63,222 bases of DNA from Mesorhizobium sp. SARCC-RB16n (GCF_008520305.1 NZ_ML703265.1:1-63222); one strand, 5' to 3'; counted from the stretch's first letter, positions 44,444 to 54,030 are shown. Notes: generated by a model from the sequence alone, not told the origin. Translations and numbers: made by a program.

Positions 44444-45393
44444 GAGAATTTCAGTCCTTTTTCGATCTTGGCTCCGCGCAGGAATTCCGACGCGGCGGCA
44501 GGCCTTCCGCCCGCACGTTGAACTTCGACCAGCCTGACCGCGCCTTTTCCGCAGGCGACCGTCAGCCGGTCATCGAGAATTCCTCCCGACTCGCCCAAAT
44601 CTTCCGAAAGCGACAGGCCTTCGGACAGCGTCGAGCGAAGCAGTTTCAGCCGTTCCATGCGGCCGCCAATTTCAATCTCCGACCAGGCGCCAGGAAACGG
44701 CGACAGGCCACGAATGTGATTGTGGACCTCGGCCGCCGGCCGTGTCCACTCCACGCGCGTCTCGGATTTATCGATTTTCCAGGCGTAAGTCACCCCATCC
44801 ACCGCCTGGGAGGTAAATGTCAGGGTGTTCTCTTCCAGCCGCGCCAGTGCTTCCACCATCAGGGCAGCGCCAACACTCATCAACCGATCATGCAGATCGC
44901 CGGCAGTCATATCGGGGTCGATGGCGCATTTTTCAACCAATCCCACCGGACCGGTATCCAGCCCCTCCTCCATACGCATCACCATCATGCCGGTCTCGGC
45001 GTCGCCGGCCATGATGGCGCGCTGGATGGGCGCGGCGCCGCGCCAGCGCGGCAAAAGCGACGCATGGCCGTTGAGGCAGCCAAGCCGGGGCGCCTCCAGA
45101 ACCGCCTTGGGGAGGAGCAAGCCATAGGCGACGACCACGGCTATATCGGCGCCATGCGCGGCAAAAGCGGCCTGTTCGGCCTCACCCTTCAGCGATGTCG
45201 GCGTGCGCACCTCGATACCCAGCCGCTCGGCCTCGCCCTGCACCGGCGATGGCGTCAGCTCCAGCCCGCGTCGGCCGGCGGCGCGCGGCGGCTGCGTGTA
45301 AACGGCTGCTATCTCATGTCCGGCTTCGGCGATGGCGCGCAGCGTTGGCACCGAAAACTCCGGCGTGCCCATGAAGATGACGCGAAGGGGCAT
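44440..45393 (-). CDS. fmt: Methionyl-tRNA formyltransferase
   Basis: The 317-residue enzyme transfers a formyl group from 10-formyltetrahydrofolate to initiator Met-tRNA. The N-terminal domain has [20 protein letters not shown] and the signature [20 protein letters not shown]; the C-terminal OB-fold binds tRNA. It starts 4 bp after def on the minus strand, the usual def-fmt pairing. Confidence 0.97.
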   Translation of the reverse strand: MPLRVIFMGTPEFSVPTLRAIAEAGHEIAAVYTQPPRAAGRRGLELTPSPVQGEAERLGIEVRTPTSLKGEAEQAAFAAHGADIAVVVAYGLLLPKAVLEAPRLGCLNGHASLLPRWRGAAPIQRAIMAGDAETGMMVMRMEEGLDTGPVGLVEKCAIDPDMTAGDLHDRLMSVGAALMVEALARLEENTLTFTSQAVDGVTYAWKIDKSETRVEWTRPAAEVHNHIRGLSPFPGAWSEIEIGGRMERLKLLRSTLSEGLSLSEDLGESGGILDDRLTVACGKGAVRLVEVQRAGGRPAAASEFLRGAKIEKGLKFS

Positions 45394-45397
45394 TGCC

Positions 45398-45928
45398 CTA
45401 TCCCGCCAGCTTGCCTGGCGCCTTGTCCCTGGCGAGCTTCTTGAACTTCTTCACCACCATGTCGCGCTTCAGCTTGGAGATGTGGTCGATGAACAGCACA
45501 CCGTTGAGGTGGTCGATCTCGTGCTGCAGGCACGTCGCCATAAGGCCCTCGGCCTCCATCTCCTGCAGCGTGCCGTCGCGGTCGAGATATTTGACCCGCA
45601 CCGAAGCCGGGCGCTCGACCTCGGCGTAGTAATCCGGGATCGACAGGCAGCCTTCCTCGTAGACGGACCGCGCGTCGGCGCTTTCGAGAATCTCCGGGTT
45701 GATGAAGACGTGCGGCGCCGGCGTTTCGTCTTCCTTGGCGAGGTCGATCACCAGCATGCGCAGCGGTTCGCCGATCTGGATCGCCGCCAGCCCGATGCCA
45801 GGTGCGTCATACATGGTCGCCAGCATGTCGTCGGCCAATTTGCGCAGGGGCGCGTCGACGCGCTCCACCGGCTTGGAAACCTGGCGCAGGATAGGGTCGG
45901 GAAGGATGATGAGCGGCTTGATCGGCAT
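45398..45928 (-). CDS. def: Peptide deformylase
   Basis: The 176-residue metalloenzyme removes the formyl group from nascent proteins. All three PDF motifs are present: [17 protein letters not shown] (Cys metal ligand) and QHEIDHLNG (two His ligands and catalytic Glu). It heads the def-fmt-GNAT-truA run and is divergent from rmuC. Confidence 0.98.
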   Translation of the reverse strand: MPIKPLIILPDPILRQVSKPVERVDAPLRKLADDMLATMYDAPGIGLAAIQIGEPLRMLVIDLAKEDETPAPHVFINPEILESADARSVYEEGCLSIPDYYAEVERPASVRVKYLDRDGTLQEMEAEGLMATCLQHEIDHLNGVLFIDHISKLKRDMVVKKFKKLARDKAPGKLAG

Positions 45929-46031
45929 GGCGTTTCACCTAAGACCTCAAAAGAAAGGCGTCAACCGGTGCGCCTGAGCCTCGTTCACGTTTTGATCTGT
46001 GCCAGTCCAGCGAATCGGCTATGCTGTCCAC

Positions 46032-47279
46032 ATGAATGATCTGAGCACCATCCTTTCGGAGCCTGTCGCACGGCTCGGCGCCTCGACAATCACGCTCGGC
46101 CACGCCTTGGCCTTTGGCGCCTTGCTGTTTTTCGGCTTGTTCGTGGCGCTCGTCGTTGCGCTGTGGCGGTCGGCCAAGGCGCGCGCGGTCGCCGCGGCTG
46201 AAGCCGCCGACCATGCCCGTGATGCCGAGGCGCGCATGGCTGGTATTTTGCAGGCGCAGGCGGAAATGCAGGGCCGCATGGGGGCTATCGCCGAAGTGTT
46301 CGGCGCCCGGCAGGCGGAATTGACGCAATCGATCGGCCAGCGCCTCGACGCCATGACCGGCCGCATCGGCCAGACCATGACCGAGCAGACCAAATCCACG
46401 CATGAGAGCCTGGCGAAACTGCAGGAGCGGCTGGCGGTCATCGACACCGCGCAAGGCAACATCCAGTCGCTGGCCGGCCAGGTCGTGCAGTTGCAGGCGA
46501 TCCTCTCCAACAAGCAGACGCGCGGCGCCTTCGGCCAGTCGCGCATGGAGGCGATCGTCGCCGACGGCCTGCCGCATGGCGCCTATGAATTCCAGGCAAC
46601 GTTGTCGAACGGCAGCCGGCCGGACTGCCTGGTGAAAATGCCGAACGGCGCGCCGTCGCTTGCCATCGATGCCAAATTTCCGCTGGAAGCCTGGAATGCC
46701 ATCCGCGCCGCCGACGGCGCCGACCTGAAGAAGGTCGCGGCCCAGGCCTTTCGCCGCGACATCGAGATCCATGTCCGCGACATTTCGGAAAAATACCTGC
46801 TCCGGGGCGAGACGCAGGACACCGCCTTCATGTTCGTGCCGTCGGAATCGGTGTTCGCCGAAATCCACGAGAATTTCGAAGCGGTTATCCAGAAGGCGCA
46901 CCGCGCCCGCGTCGTCATCGTCTCGCCTTCTCTCTTGATGCTGTCGATCCAGGTCATCCAGGCGATCCTCAAGGACGCCCGCATGCGCGAACAGGCGCAT
47001 CTGATCCAGGGCGAAGTCATCAGGCTGATGGAAGACGTCCAGCGTGTCGACGAGCGGGTGCGCAAATTGCAGGGCCATTTCGGCCAGTCGGCCAAGGACA
47101 TCGACGATATCCTCGTCTCGACCTCGAAAGTGACCAAGCGCGGCCAGAAAATCGAGGCGCTGGAGTTCGGGGAGGGCGAGCCCGACGCCCCGCGCGCCGC
47201 CAACGTGGAGGCCACACCGCGCGTGGCCGATTCCAAGACCGGGCAGCTGAGGCTGAGGGTCGTCGAAGGCGACGACTGA
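46032..47279 (+). CDS. rmuC: DNA recombination protein RmuC homologue
   Basis: The 415-residue protein has an N-terminal transmembrane helix (LAFGALLFFGLFVALVVALW), a long coiled-coil region (about residues 50-180), and the RmuC domain with DAKFPLEAWNAI and KYLLRGETQDTAFMFVPSE. RmuC proteins limit recombination and inversion at short inverted repeats. ATG 46032 (MNDLSTIL) is chosen over the start at 45999. The stop codon is followed directly by a partial type A repeat. Confidence 0.93.
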   Translation: MNDLSTILSEPVARLGASTITLGHALAFGALLFFGLFVALVVALWRSAKARAVAAAEAADHARDAEARMAGILQAQAEMQGRMGAIAEVFGARQAELTQSIGQRLDAMTGRIGQTMTEQTKSTHESLAKLQERLAVIDTAQGNIQSLAGQVVQLQAILSNKQTRGAFGQSRMEAIVADGLPHGAYEFQATLSNGSRPDCLVKMPNGAPSLAIDAKFPLEAWNAIRAADGADLKKVAAQAFRRDIEIHVRDISEKYLLRGETQDTAFMFVPSESVFAEIHENFEAVIQKAHRARVVIVSPSLLMLSIQVIQAILKDARMREQAHLIQGEVIRLMEDVQRVDERVRKLQGHFGQSAKDIDDILVSTSKVTKRGQKIEALEFGEGEPDAPRAANVEATPRVADSKTGQLRLRVVEGDD

Positions 47280-47311
47280 GCAATTCCAGGAAAGTGCGTG
47301 GCGGTTTTCCC
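47280..47311. repeat. Dispersed intergenic repeat, type A, partial copy 3
   Basis: GCAATTCCAGGAAAGTGCGT followed by GGCGGTTTTCC matches the left two thirds of the type A element. The right inverted end is missing or degraded. It begins immediately after the rmuC stop codon. Confidence 0.65.
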
Positions 47312-47408
47312 GAAAAGCTCGCAGTGCCTTTCCCCTTCCGAAATTGTGTGAAAACAATGCTTTAGATCGGCCCAGCGATCTATCAACATTGAACCGCTCC
47401 CGCTGGAG

Positions 47409-47813
47409 CTACTGCTCCTCCACCGTCGTCATGCCCTCGAATTCCGGAAGCCAGCGCAGCGCCGATCGGTGCCATTTCTGGTGTCTGGGGACCAAGTCCT
47501 GGCGCTGCCGCGAGGTCCCGACCCTGATCCCATAGACCTTCGGACCGTCGCCGACCGATGTCGCATAAAGATGCGAGCCGCAGTCGGCACAAAAAGCCTG
47601 CGCGCGCCTGGCGCCGCTCGCCACGGTCTTGATATAGATTTTCGGTACGCCCCTGGTGATCCGGTAGTGATCCTCCGGCGCGGGAACGGTGACGCGAAAG
47701 GCCGTACCGGTCAGCTGCTGGCAATCGGTACAGTGGCAGATCGAGGTCTTTTCCGGGTCGACCTCCGCCTCATAGGTGATGGCACCACAATGACAGCCGC
47801 CGTCTATCTTCAT
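47409..47813 (-). CDS. GFA (CENP-V/glutathione-dependent formaldehyde-activating-like) family protein
   Basis: The 134-residue protein has the zinc-binding cysteines of the GFA fold: GGCHCGAITYEAEV, then CHCTDCQQLTG, then FCADCGSHLY. Gfa itself speeds S-hydroxymethylglutathione formation, but most family members are uncharacterised. ATG 47813 is chosen because GGAGGA lies 6 nt before it and directly abuts the alternative ATG at 47819. Confidence 0.9.
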   Translation of the reverse strand: MKIDGGCHCGAITYEAEVDPEKTSICHCTDCQQLTGTAFRVTVPAPEDHYRITRGVPKIYIKTVASGARRAQAFCADCGSHLYATSVGDGPKVYGIRVGTSRQRQDLVPRHQKWHRSALRWLPEFEGMTTVEEQ

Positions 47814-47895
47814 CGTCATTCCTCCAACATCGATCGGCCGATATTAGCTGCGCAGATACGCGAGGCAACGGCGCGGCGCTGTTTCGGAGGCCAGG

Positions 47896-47940
47896 GCATG
47901 ATCGCGAAGAGGGAATGCGGTTTTCGAAAATCATGCTCGA
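47896..47940. repeat. Dispersed intergenic repeat, type B, copy 2
   Basis: GGGCATGATCGCGAAGAGGG followed by AATGCGGTTTTCGAAAATCATGCTC, with imperfect inverted ends around GCATGAT/ATCATGC. It lies between the GFA gene and the 3' end of the CDF gene. Confidence 0.6.
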
Positions 47941-47943
47941 CCT

Positions 47944-48897
47944 CTATCCGGACGCGGATTCGATCAGCTTGCGCCGCTTTTCCCAGGTACCTGATGTCTG
48001 CGGCTTGACGAACAGCCGCGTGATCTCAGGCATTTCCTTCCTCAGGCGTGCCTCGAGACGCTCGATACAAGCCTCGATCTCCGGCGCCGCCAGATGGTCC
48101 TCGAATTCCACGCTCAGGGCGGCAACGATCTCTTCCGGTCCCATATGCACCGTCAGCACACCGTTCGCCCGTTGCACCGCCGGATCCTGCTGGACGATCG
48201 CCAGCACCTTCCCCTGCACCTCGGGCGAGGCCGGCTCGCCGATGAGCAGGCCCTTGCTTTCACGTGCCAGGAAGATCGCCGTCGCGCCGAGGATGAGGGC
48301 GATGCCGATCGAGGCGGCGCCGTCGAGTTCGGGCATCTCGAAAATCTCCGCCGCCAGGATGCCGGCAAAGGCGACAGTCAGGCCGAGAAGGGCGGCACTG
48401 TCTTCGAACAGCACCGTATAGACGCTTGGGTCCTTGCTCGATTGCACGGCCTGCAGCCAGCCCTGCTCGCCCTTCTGCTTGCGGAATTCCTTGAGTGCCA
48501 CCAGCCAGGAACTGCCTTCGAACAGGAAGGACAGGCCGAGAACGATATAGTTCACCTTGACGTTGGCGACCGGCTCCGGTGTCATGATGTGGACGACGCC
48601 CTCATAGAACGATACGCCGGCGCCCAGCGCGAAGACCAGCAGGGCGACGATGAAGCTCCAGAAATAGAGTTCCCGGCCATGGCCGAGCGGATGCGTGCGG
48701 TCTGCCGGACGCGCGGCGCGGTGCATGCCGTAAAGCAGCAGGCCGCCATTGCCGGTGTCGACCAGCGAGTGCACGCCTTCCGACAACATTGCCGAGCTGC
48801 CCGTGAAGAACGCCGCAGCGAATTTGGTCACAGCGATGGCAAGATTGCCGGCGAGCGCCGCATAGATGACCGTTTTCGAGCCGCCATGCCCGGCCAT
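47944..48897 (-). CDS. Cation diffusion facilitator (CDF) family transporter
   Basis: The 317-residue protein has six predicted transmembrane helices and a C-terminal cytoplasmic dimerisation domain. Metal-site residues include the His/Asp pair in SEGVHSLVDTGN (helix 2) and the Asp in LFEDSAALLGL (helix 5). It exports divalent cations such as Zn2+ in exchange for protons; the large cytoplasmic loop recalls the SLC30A9-like subgroup. ATG 48897 follows AAGGGGA; the TTG at 48915 is less likely. Confidence 0.9.
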   Translation of the reverse strand: MAGHGGSKTVIYAALAGNLAIAVTKFAAAFFTGSSAMLSEGVHSLVDTGNGGLLLYGMHRAARPADRTHPLGHGRELYFWSFIVALLVFALGAGVSFYEGVVHIMTPEPVANVKVNYIVLGLSFLFEGSSWLVALKEFRKQKGEQGWLQAVQSSKDPSVYTVLFEDSAALLGLTVAFAGILAAEIFEMPELDGAASIGIALILGATAIFLARESKGLLIGEPASPEVQGKVLAIVQQDPAVQRANGVLTVHMGPEEIVAALSVEFEDHLAAPEIEACIERLEARLRKEMPEITRLFVKPQTSGTWEKRRKLIESASG

Positions 48898-49018
48898 ATG
48901 GTTCGTCCCCTTCAACGCACCCAGTTTAGCGGTCCTGCAACCGAAGCTCTACAGGCAACACAACGCGCGAACCGCCCGGTCGTTCAGGTGAGTGAAGGCC
49001 GAGGTTGGAAAACACCTT

Positions 49019-49828
49019 CTATTCGATGACCTCGTCGGTCCATACCTTGAAGCTCGCAAGCATACCTGGCCCGAAAATATGGGTCAGCGGCACGTCCGCC
49101 GCATCACGGCCCGAGGCGATCAGGATACGGCCTATACGTGGCGCGTTGTTGCGCGGATCGAAAGCGTGCCAGCGGCCGCCGAGGTAAACCTCCATCCAGG
49201 CGCAGAAATCCATGCTCGCCCAGGGCTTCGGCATGCCGATGTCGCTGATGTAGCCTGTGCAGTAGCGCGTCGGGATATTGAGCGCCCGGCAGAATGTGAC
49301 AGCGAGATGCGCGAAATCGCGGCACACGCCACTCCGTTCGCGCCAGGCGTCCGCTGCGGTGCGCGTCACCCGTGCGTTGGCGTAGTCGAAGACGATGTGG
49401 TTGTGAACGAAATCGCACACCGCCTGCACGCGTGGGATGCCGAGCGGCGTATGGCCGAACAGCCGCCACGCCTCGCCTGCCAAAAGGTCGCTTTCGCAAA
49501 ACCGGCTGGGCAGCAGGAACAGAAGCGTTTCCGCCGGCAGGTCGCGCACCTCGTGCTGCCACGCCATCAGCTCGCCCATCTCGAACGTGCCGGGGTCCCG
49601 GATCACCGCATCCGTACCGAAAGTGAAACGCCCGGGCGGAGCGACGAACCGGTTGCACCAGTTGCCGAAACTGTCGCGATAACTTTCAATCGGCACTGGC
49701 GGGTTGGAGGTCAGGAAATCCGGGCGCTCAAGATCGGAGGCACGGGAATAGTGGACATTGAGCATCGCGATGAGCGGCGTTTCCTGCGGAAAGTCGAAGC
49801 TCATCTCGCAGCCGATGTGGATCCGCAT
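49019..49828 (-). CDS. Transglutaminase-like domain protein
   Basis: The 269-residue protein has an N-terminal beta domain and a transglutaminase/protease-like core with the Cys-His-Asp triad: Cys in RSGVCRDFAHLA, His in GRWHAFDPRN and Asp in the same segment. No signal peptide is seen. Bacterial proteins of this group are often thiol proteases or amidases of unknown substrate, and are frequently linked to alpha-E/circularly permuted ATP-grasp genes, which are not present here. Confidence 0.88.
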   Translation of the reverse strand: MRIHIGCEMSFDFPQETPLIAMLNVHYSRASDLERPDFLTSNPPVPIESYRDSFGNWCNRFVAPPGRFTFGTDAVIRDPGTFEMGELMAWQHEVRDLPAETLLFLLPSRFCESDLLAGEAWRLFGHTPLGIPRVQAVCDFVHNHIVFDYANARVTRTAADAWRERSGVCRDFAHLAVTFCRALNIPTRYCTGYISDIGMPKPWASMDFCAWMEVYLGGRWHAFDPRNNAPRIGRILIASGRDAADVPLTHIFGPGMLASFKVWTDEVIE

Positions 49829-50039
49829 TGTCGTCCTGACCGGCCTGCCTGACGATCACCCGGCGGTGCACGGGTCGATGCTGCAGTGCGAAGACAACCA
49901 TGGCATGTCGCGACGGGGTTTACGAGCAAATTAGAAACCGGTTGAAAGCGGCCTGCCGGCGTCGGCAGCAGGCACTACCCCCTTGCAGTCTGGCCTTCGT
50001 CTTGTTTCACTCCGCCTCCCGCAACTGGAGGAACGAATC

Positions 50040-50165
50040 ATGGCTAAAGGTGCGATGAAAGCAGGCAAGGAAGCCCGCAAGCCGAAGAAGGATGCCAAGA
50101 AGCCCGCCGCTGCTCCGGCCCTCAAGGCGGCGCCGGTCAAGGCGATGCGGCTCAAGGAAAAGTAA
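50040..50165 (+). CDS. 41-residue lysine/alanine-rich basic peptide
   Basis: The peptide starts [20 protein letters not shown] and is about one third lysine and one third alanine, recalling histone H1-like tails. GGAGG stands 8 nt before the ATG, the best evidence that it is translated. It is followed by a perfect hairpin at 50196-50221. Nucleic-acid binding is a guess from composition. Confidence 0.7.
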   Translation: MAKGAMKAGKEARKPKKDAKKPAAAPALKAAPVKAMRLKEK

Positions 50166-50195
50166 GTCTCGGCAACCCGGCTCGGCGGGATTTCA

Positions 50196-50221
50196 CCGGC
50201 GGCATTCGACAATGCCGCCGG
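50196..50221. terminator. Strong hairpin after the 41-residue gene
   Basis: A perfect 11-bp stem CCGGCGGCATT / AATGCCGCCGG with loop CGAC lies 31 bp after the stop codon. No T-run follows, so it may be a rho-aided terminator or a 3' stabiliser rather than a classical terminator. Confidence 0.55.
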
Positions 50222-50260
50222 CATGTGTTGATCGGGCGTTCGGACAGCCCTATAGCGACG

Positions 50261-50311
50261 GCGCGGAGACGACCTCGCACTTTCCGGAAAATTCGGTCGG
50301 GACGACCCGCC
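50261..50311 (+). promoter_or_regulatory. Guanidine-II (mini-ykkC) riboswitch candidate
   Basis: Two small hairpins each display ACGA, as in the guanidine-II class. P1 is a bulged stem around ACGA at 50269-50272 (GCGGAG on the left, CCTCGC on the right). P2 is a perfect CGGG-ACGA-CCCG stem at 50298-50309. They are separated by about 20 nt and stand 57 nt before a SugE/Gdx-type exporter gene, the classic target. Guanidine would pair with the ACGR loops and expose the ribosome-binding site. Confidence 0.75.
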
Positions 50312-50367
50312 ATTGTCGACTGGGCATCCGAGGCCGGAAAGCCTGGATGTTCCGATGGAGCGTTGCG

Positions 50368-50682
50368 ATGTCCTGGACTTTTCTGTTTTTCGCCGGCCTG
50401 TTCGAAATCGGCTGGGCAATCGGCCTCAAATACACCGACGGGTTCACCAGGCTGGTTCCGACCGTGCTCACCGTCGCTTCGATGATCGTCAGTCTCACCT
50501 TGCTTGGCCTGGCGCTGAAGGCGCTGCCTGTCGGCACCGCCTATGCGGTGTGGACCGGTATCGGCACCGTCGGCACGGCGCTGCTCGGTATCTGGCTGCT
50601 AGGCGAGCCCGCCACGGCGATCAGGCTCGGCTGCATCGCGTTGATCGTCTGCGGCATCATGGGGCTGAAATTCGCGGCCTGA
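50368..50682 (+). CDS. gdx: SMR family guanidinium exporter (SugE/Gdx type)
   Basis: The 104-residue protein has four transmembrane helices and the SMR-family active-site Glu in helix 1 ([16 protein letters not shown]). The GLFEIGWA form and [19 protein letters not shown] are typical of SugE/Gdx, which exports guanidinium rather than broad quaternary ammonium compounds. ATG 50368 has GGAG 7 nt upstream. A guanidine-II riboswitch candidate in the leader supports the substrate assignment. As a dual-topology homodimer it needs no partner. Confidence 0.92.
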   Translation: MSWTFLFFAGLFEIGWAIGLKYTDGFTRLVPTVLTVASMIVSLTLLGLALKALPVGTAYAVWTGIGTVGTALLGIWLLGEPATAIRLGCIALIVCGIMGLKFAA

Positions 50683-50827
50683 ACGGCCTTGTCCGCCGGC
50701 TGGCGATATCGACCGAGCCGACATCCCTGAACGATGGGATTTTTCCGGTGAGCGGCATCGGCAAACGCGAAAAAGGGCCGCGCGGTGGCGCGTCCCTCAT
50801 TCATGATACGTCGAGGCGAGTGCGCTC

Positions 50828-51256
50828 TCAGCGACCCGTAAAGCCGGGAGGTGTCCTGCCGGTGCGCTGCTTGCGTGCCGCGTAGCGCGCGTCGCGCTTT
50901 GCCTTTCGCTCGGCTTCATCGGCAAGCAAGCGAGCAATACGCTCGGTCTCTTCAGCCTCCCGAAGCTTGGCTTCCGCTTCCGCTGCCTCTTCGGCGGCGA
51001 TGCGCGCTGCTTCGGCGGCGGCCTCGCGCTCGGCCTTCTCGGCCGCCTCGCGTGCCAGTTTTTCCTGCTTCAGCTTGGCCTTTTCGGCCTCGCGGATCTC
51101 ACGAGCCGCAAGGATCGCCTTGCGTTCGGCCTGTCGTGCCAGCACTGCGGGATCGTCTGCTGCCGGCTTTGACTTGAAGCGCTCCAGGAGCGCCTTCTTT
51201 GCCTCGGTCGCGGCATTGCGCCGCTCGAAAATGTCTTTTTCCCTGTAGATAGCCAA
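50828..51256 (-). CDS. Coiled-coil protein of the DUF6481 type
   Basis: The 142-residue protein is almost entirely a charged helix, rich in Glu, Ala, Lys and Arg (REAEKAKLKQEKLAREAAEK), with a basic C-terminal tail. The start is uncertain: GTG 51262 abuts the AAGGA ribosome-binding site, whereas TTG 51256 has a normal 8-nt spacing and is preferred. The N-terminal YREKDIFERRNAATEAKKAL matches DUF6481 proteins of rhizobia, whose function is unknown. Confidence 0.8.
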   Translation of the reverse strand: MAIYREKDIFERRNAATEAKKALLERFKSKPAADDPAVLARQAERKAILAAREIREAEKAKLKQEKLAREAAEKAEREAAAEAARIAAEEAAEAEAKLREAEETERIARLLADEAERKAKRDARYAARKQRTGRTPPGFTGR

Positions 51257-51476
51257 GTCCACTTCCTTGAAGTCTATTCGCGACGCTTACATACGCGCGA
51301 AAACCGGGAGTTCAAGCGCCAAAACGGTATGCCAGCCATGAAATTCCGGGATGTTGCACCCGGGAGACGCATTTCCTGCCGAAATCGACATGCACTGTTC
51401 ACCAGCCACCCTCTGGCGGCGTGACGGACGCGTCGCTACCTCTAGCGCAACAATCAACACACTGGGATGACATCCA

Positions 51477-52535
51477 ATGGAACTCGGCCTCTACACTTTT
51501 GCCGATGTGAGCCCTCAGCCGGGTCCCGGCGCCGTCGGGCCGCACGAGCGGTTGCGCAACCTGATCGAGGAGATCGAATTGGCCGATCAGGTCGGCCTCG
51601 ACGTCTTTGGCCTCGGCGAGCATCATCGGCCCGACTATGCCGCCTCGGCGCCGGTCGTGGCCTTGGCCGCGGCGGCGGAGCGTTCGAAGCGCATCAGACT
51701 GACCAGCGCGGTCACCGTCCTGTCCTCCGACGATCCGGTGCGCGTCTTCCAGCAATTCGCCACACTCGACCTGTTGTCGGGCGGCCGTGCCGAGATCATG
51801 GCCGGACGGGGATCGTTCATCGAATCCTTCCCGCTGTTCGGCTACAACCTCGAGGACTATGACGAGCTGTTCGCCGAAAAGCTCGACCTTTTGCTTGCCA
51901 TCCGCGATCAGGTGAAGGTGTCTTGGTCGGGCAATCTGCGCGCGCCGATCAACGATCGTGGCGTCTATCCCAGGCCGTTCCAGGACAGGCTGCCGGTCTG
52001 GATCGCCATTGGCGGAACGCCGCAATCGGCCGCCCGCGCCGGCGCGCTCGGCCTGCCGCTGGCGCTTGCCATCATCGGCGGCGAACCGGCGCGCTTCGCG
52101 CCGCTGTTCGACCTCTACCGTGAGGCCGCCAGGCGTGCCGGCAGCGATCCGGCAGGGCTGGCCACAAGCATCAACGTGCATGGCTTCATCGCCGAGACTA
52201 CCGAGCAGGCGGCGGACGATTTCTACGGTCCGCAAGCCGAAGTGATGAACCGCATCGGCCGTGAGCGCGGCTGGGGTCCGACATCGCGCGCGCATTTCGA
52301 CCAGTCGCGTGGTCCCGATGGCGCCCTGTTCGTCGGCAATCCGGAGCAGGTTGCGGAAAAGATCGTCGCCCAGCAAAGGATCTTCGGCAACAACCGCTTC
52401 CTGCTGCAAATGGCGATCGGCACCATGCCGCACGCCAAGATCATGAAGGCGATCGAGCTTTACGGCACCAAGGTGGCGCCGATCGTGCGCAAGGAAACGG
52501 CGAAAGCCATTCCGGCAACGGCGCCCGCCGCCTGA
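51477..52535 (+). CDS. LLM-class flavin-dependent oxidoreductase (luciferase-like)
   Basis: The 352-residue TIM-barrel protein belongs to the bacterial luciferase-like monooxygenase superfamily. Typical segments are [40 protein letters not shown] and the C-terminal [14 protein letters not shown]. Members use FMNH2 or F420 to oxidise small organic molecules; in this group the substrate is usually unknown. A second LLM protein is at 54861-55862. Confidence 0.9.
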   Translation: MELGLYTFADVSPQPGPGAVGPHERLRNLIEEIELADQVGLDVFGLGEHHRPDYAASAPVVALAAAAERSKRIRLTSAVTVLSSDDPVRVFQQFATLDLLSGGRAEIMAGRGSFIESFPLFGYNLEDYDELFAEKLDLLLAIRDQVKVSWSGNLRAPINDRGVYPRPFQDRLPVWIAIGGTPQSAARAGALGLPLALAIIGGEPARFAPLFDLYREAARRAGSDPAGLATSINVHGFIAETTEQAADDFYGPQAEVMNRIGRERGWGPTSRAHFDQSRGPDGALFVGNPEQVAEKIVAQQRIFGNNRFLLQMAIGTMPHAKIMKAIELYGTKVAPIVRKETAKAIPATAPAA

Positions 52536-52718
52536 TCTTGGCGAGGCTCGCATGAGCGGGCCTTATTCCGTTCCGACCGTCACATGACGCGGGCTTTCCA
52601 GGCCCGCCACGTGCCCGGACTCAATTCCATGTAATACGGAACACTTGCAGCCGAGCCGTCGGTCGAGCCATTGGAGGTAAGCCCCTCACGGCCGCCCGTG
52701 CCATCAGTGCCGGCTAAC

Positions 52719-52743
52719 GGAACCTTGAAGCCACGCCGGCGTT
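52719..52743 (+). promoter_or_regulatory. EcfG-type (general stress) promoter candidate
   Basis: GGAAC (52719-52723), a 16-nt spacer and CGTT (52740-52743) match the GGAAC-N16/17-CGTT consensus of alphaproteobacterial EcfG sigma factors. It lies about 48 bp upstream of the AI-2E family transporter start. A single match of nine positions can arise by chance, so this is moderate evidence. Confidence 0.5.
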
Positions 52744-52791
52744 TCCGTCTGCGGATTGCATCAGTTGTGGTGTGCCGCCGAGGGGACCACG

Positions 52792-53961
52792 ATGAAAGCC
52801 GAACCCGCCGCTTTGGGCGCAGGCGTTGCCGAGGCTAATGAGTTGCGCGCGGCGGCGCGTGCCGATACACGCCTGATGCGCTCGCTGCTCATCGGCATCT
52901 TCCTGTTCATGACCATCTATGCGCTCTATTTCGCGCGCGCCTTTTTCATGCCGGTCATTCTGGCATTCCTGCTGACACTGACACTGACGCCGATCGTGCG
53001 GCTGCTACGCAAGCGCGGCATTCCCGAAGTGGTTTCGGCGACGCTTCTGGTGCTTGTGTCCATCTTCATCTTCGCGAGCGCCGGCTATGTGCTAAGTGGC
53101 CCTGTCATCGACCTCATCAACAACACGTCGTCCATCGGCCAGCAACTGACCGAACGGTTGGCGCAGTTACGGCGGCCGGTCGAGAGGATCATGGAGATTG
53201 CGCACCAGATCGAAGGTCTCACCGAGACATCGCAGGAACCGGGTGTACAAAAGGTCGCGGTAGCGCAGTCGGGCTTCCTCTCATCGGCGGCGAGCAACAT
53301 TCTGTCGGCCGGAACAACCCTGACCATCATCTTCGTGTTGTCGCTATTCCTGCTCGCCTCGGGCACGATGTTCTACGAAAAGATCATCCAATCCTTCGCC
53401 AGCCTCACCGAAAAGAAGCGGGCGCTGCGCGTCGTCTACGACGTCGAGCGGGAAATCTCGCACTATCTGCTCACCGTCACCATCATCAACGCCGGCCTCG
53501 GCACGATCATCGGCCTCGGCCTGTGGGCGCTCGGCATGCCCAATCCGCTGGTTTGGGGCGCGGCGGCCGCACTGCTCAATTTCCTGCCTTATATCGGAGC
53601 CATGATCACGCTTGTCCTGGTCACGGTCATCGCGCTGATCAGCTTCGACACGATCGCCTATGCGTTGTTGGCGCCGGCCTTCCTGCTGCTGTGTGACATC
53701 GTCGAAGGCCAGTTCGTGACGCCGATGGTGGTCGGGCGGCGGCTCGAGATCAATGCCGTGGCGATCTTCATCGCCATCGCATTCTGGTCATGGCTGTGGG
53801 GTTTCGTCGGCGCGCTGATGGCGGTGCCGCTGCTGGTCGTCGTCAAGGTGTTCTGCGACCATTTCGAGAGCCTTAGCCATGTCGGCAATTTTCTCGCCGC
53901 CCAACATGCGGCAGTCATAGAGGAGGAAGCCGACGAGCAGGACGGCACGGCTGCCGCATAA
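52792..53961 (+). CDS. AI-2E family transporter (PerM/TqsA-like)
   Basis: The 389-residue membrane protein has about seven to eight transmembrane helices; the FLPYIGAMITLVLVTVIALI and EGQFVTPMVVGRRLEINAVA segments are characteristic. The family includes E. coli TqsA (AI-2 export) and Na+/H+ antiporters, so substrate assignment is open. GAGGGGA precedes ATG 52792. An EcfG-type promoter candidate lies upstream, suggesting induction under general stress. Confidence 0.9.
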   Translation: MKAEPAALGAGVAEANELRAAARADTRLMRSLLIGIFLFMTIYALYFARAFFMPVILAFLLTLTLTPIVRLLRKRGIPEVVSATLLVLVSIFIFASAGYVLSGPVIDLINNTSSIGQQLTERLAQLRRPVERIMEIAHQIEGLTETSQEPGVQKVAVAQSGFLSSAASNILSAGTTLTIIFVLSLFLLASGTMFYEKIIQSFASLTEKKRALRVVYDVEREISHYLLTVTIINAGLGTIIGLGLWALGMPNPLVWGAAAALLNFLPYIGAMITLVLVTVIALISFDTIAYALLAPAFLLLCDIVEGQFVTPMVVGRRLEINAVAIFIAIAFWSWLWGFVGALMAVPLLVVVKVFCDHFESLSHVGNFLAAQHAAVIEEEADEQDGTAAA

Positions 53962-54030
53962 ACGGCGCACGGTTTGCGGCGGCGGGATCGAATGCCTATA
54001 TCCGCGCGATCAGTGCCCGGTGCCCTTCCG

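Noticed and set aside
45939-47357. A 472-codon open frame antisense to rmuC
   Set aside because: It lies wholly over rmuC on the other strand and reads as the GC-rich antisense shadow typical of this genome. The product is rich in Arg, His, Gly and Asp with no recognisable domain.
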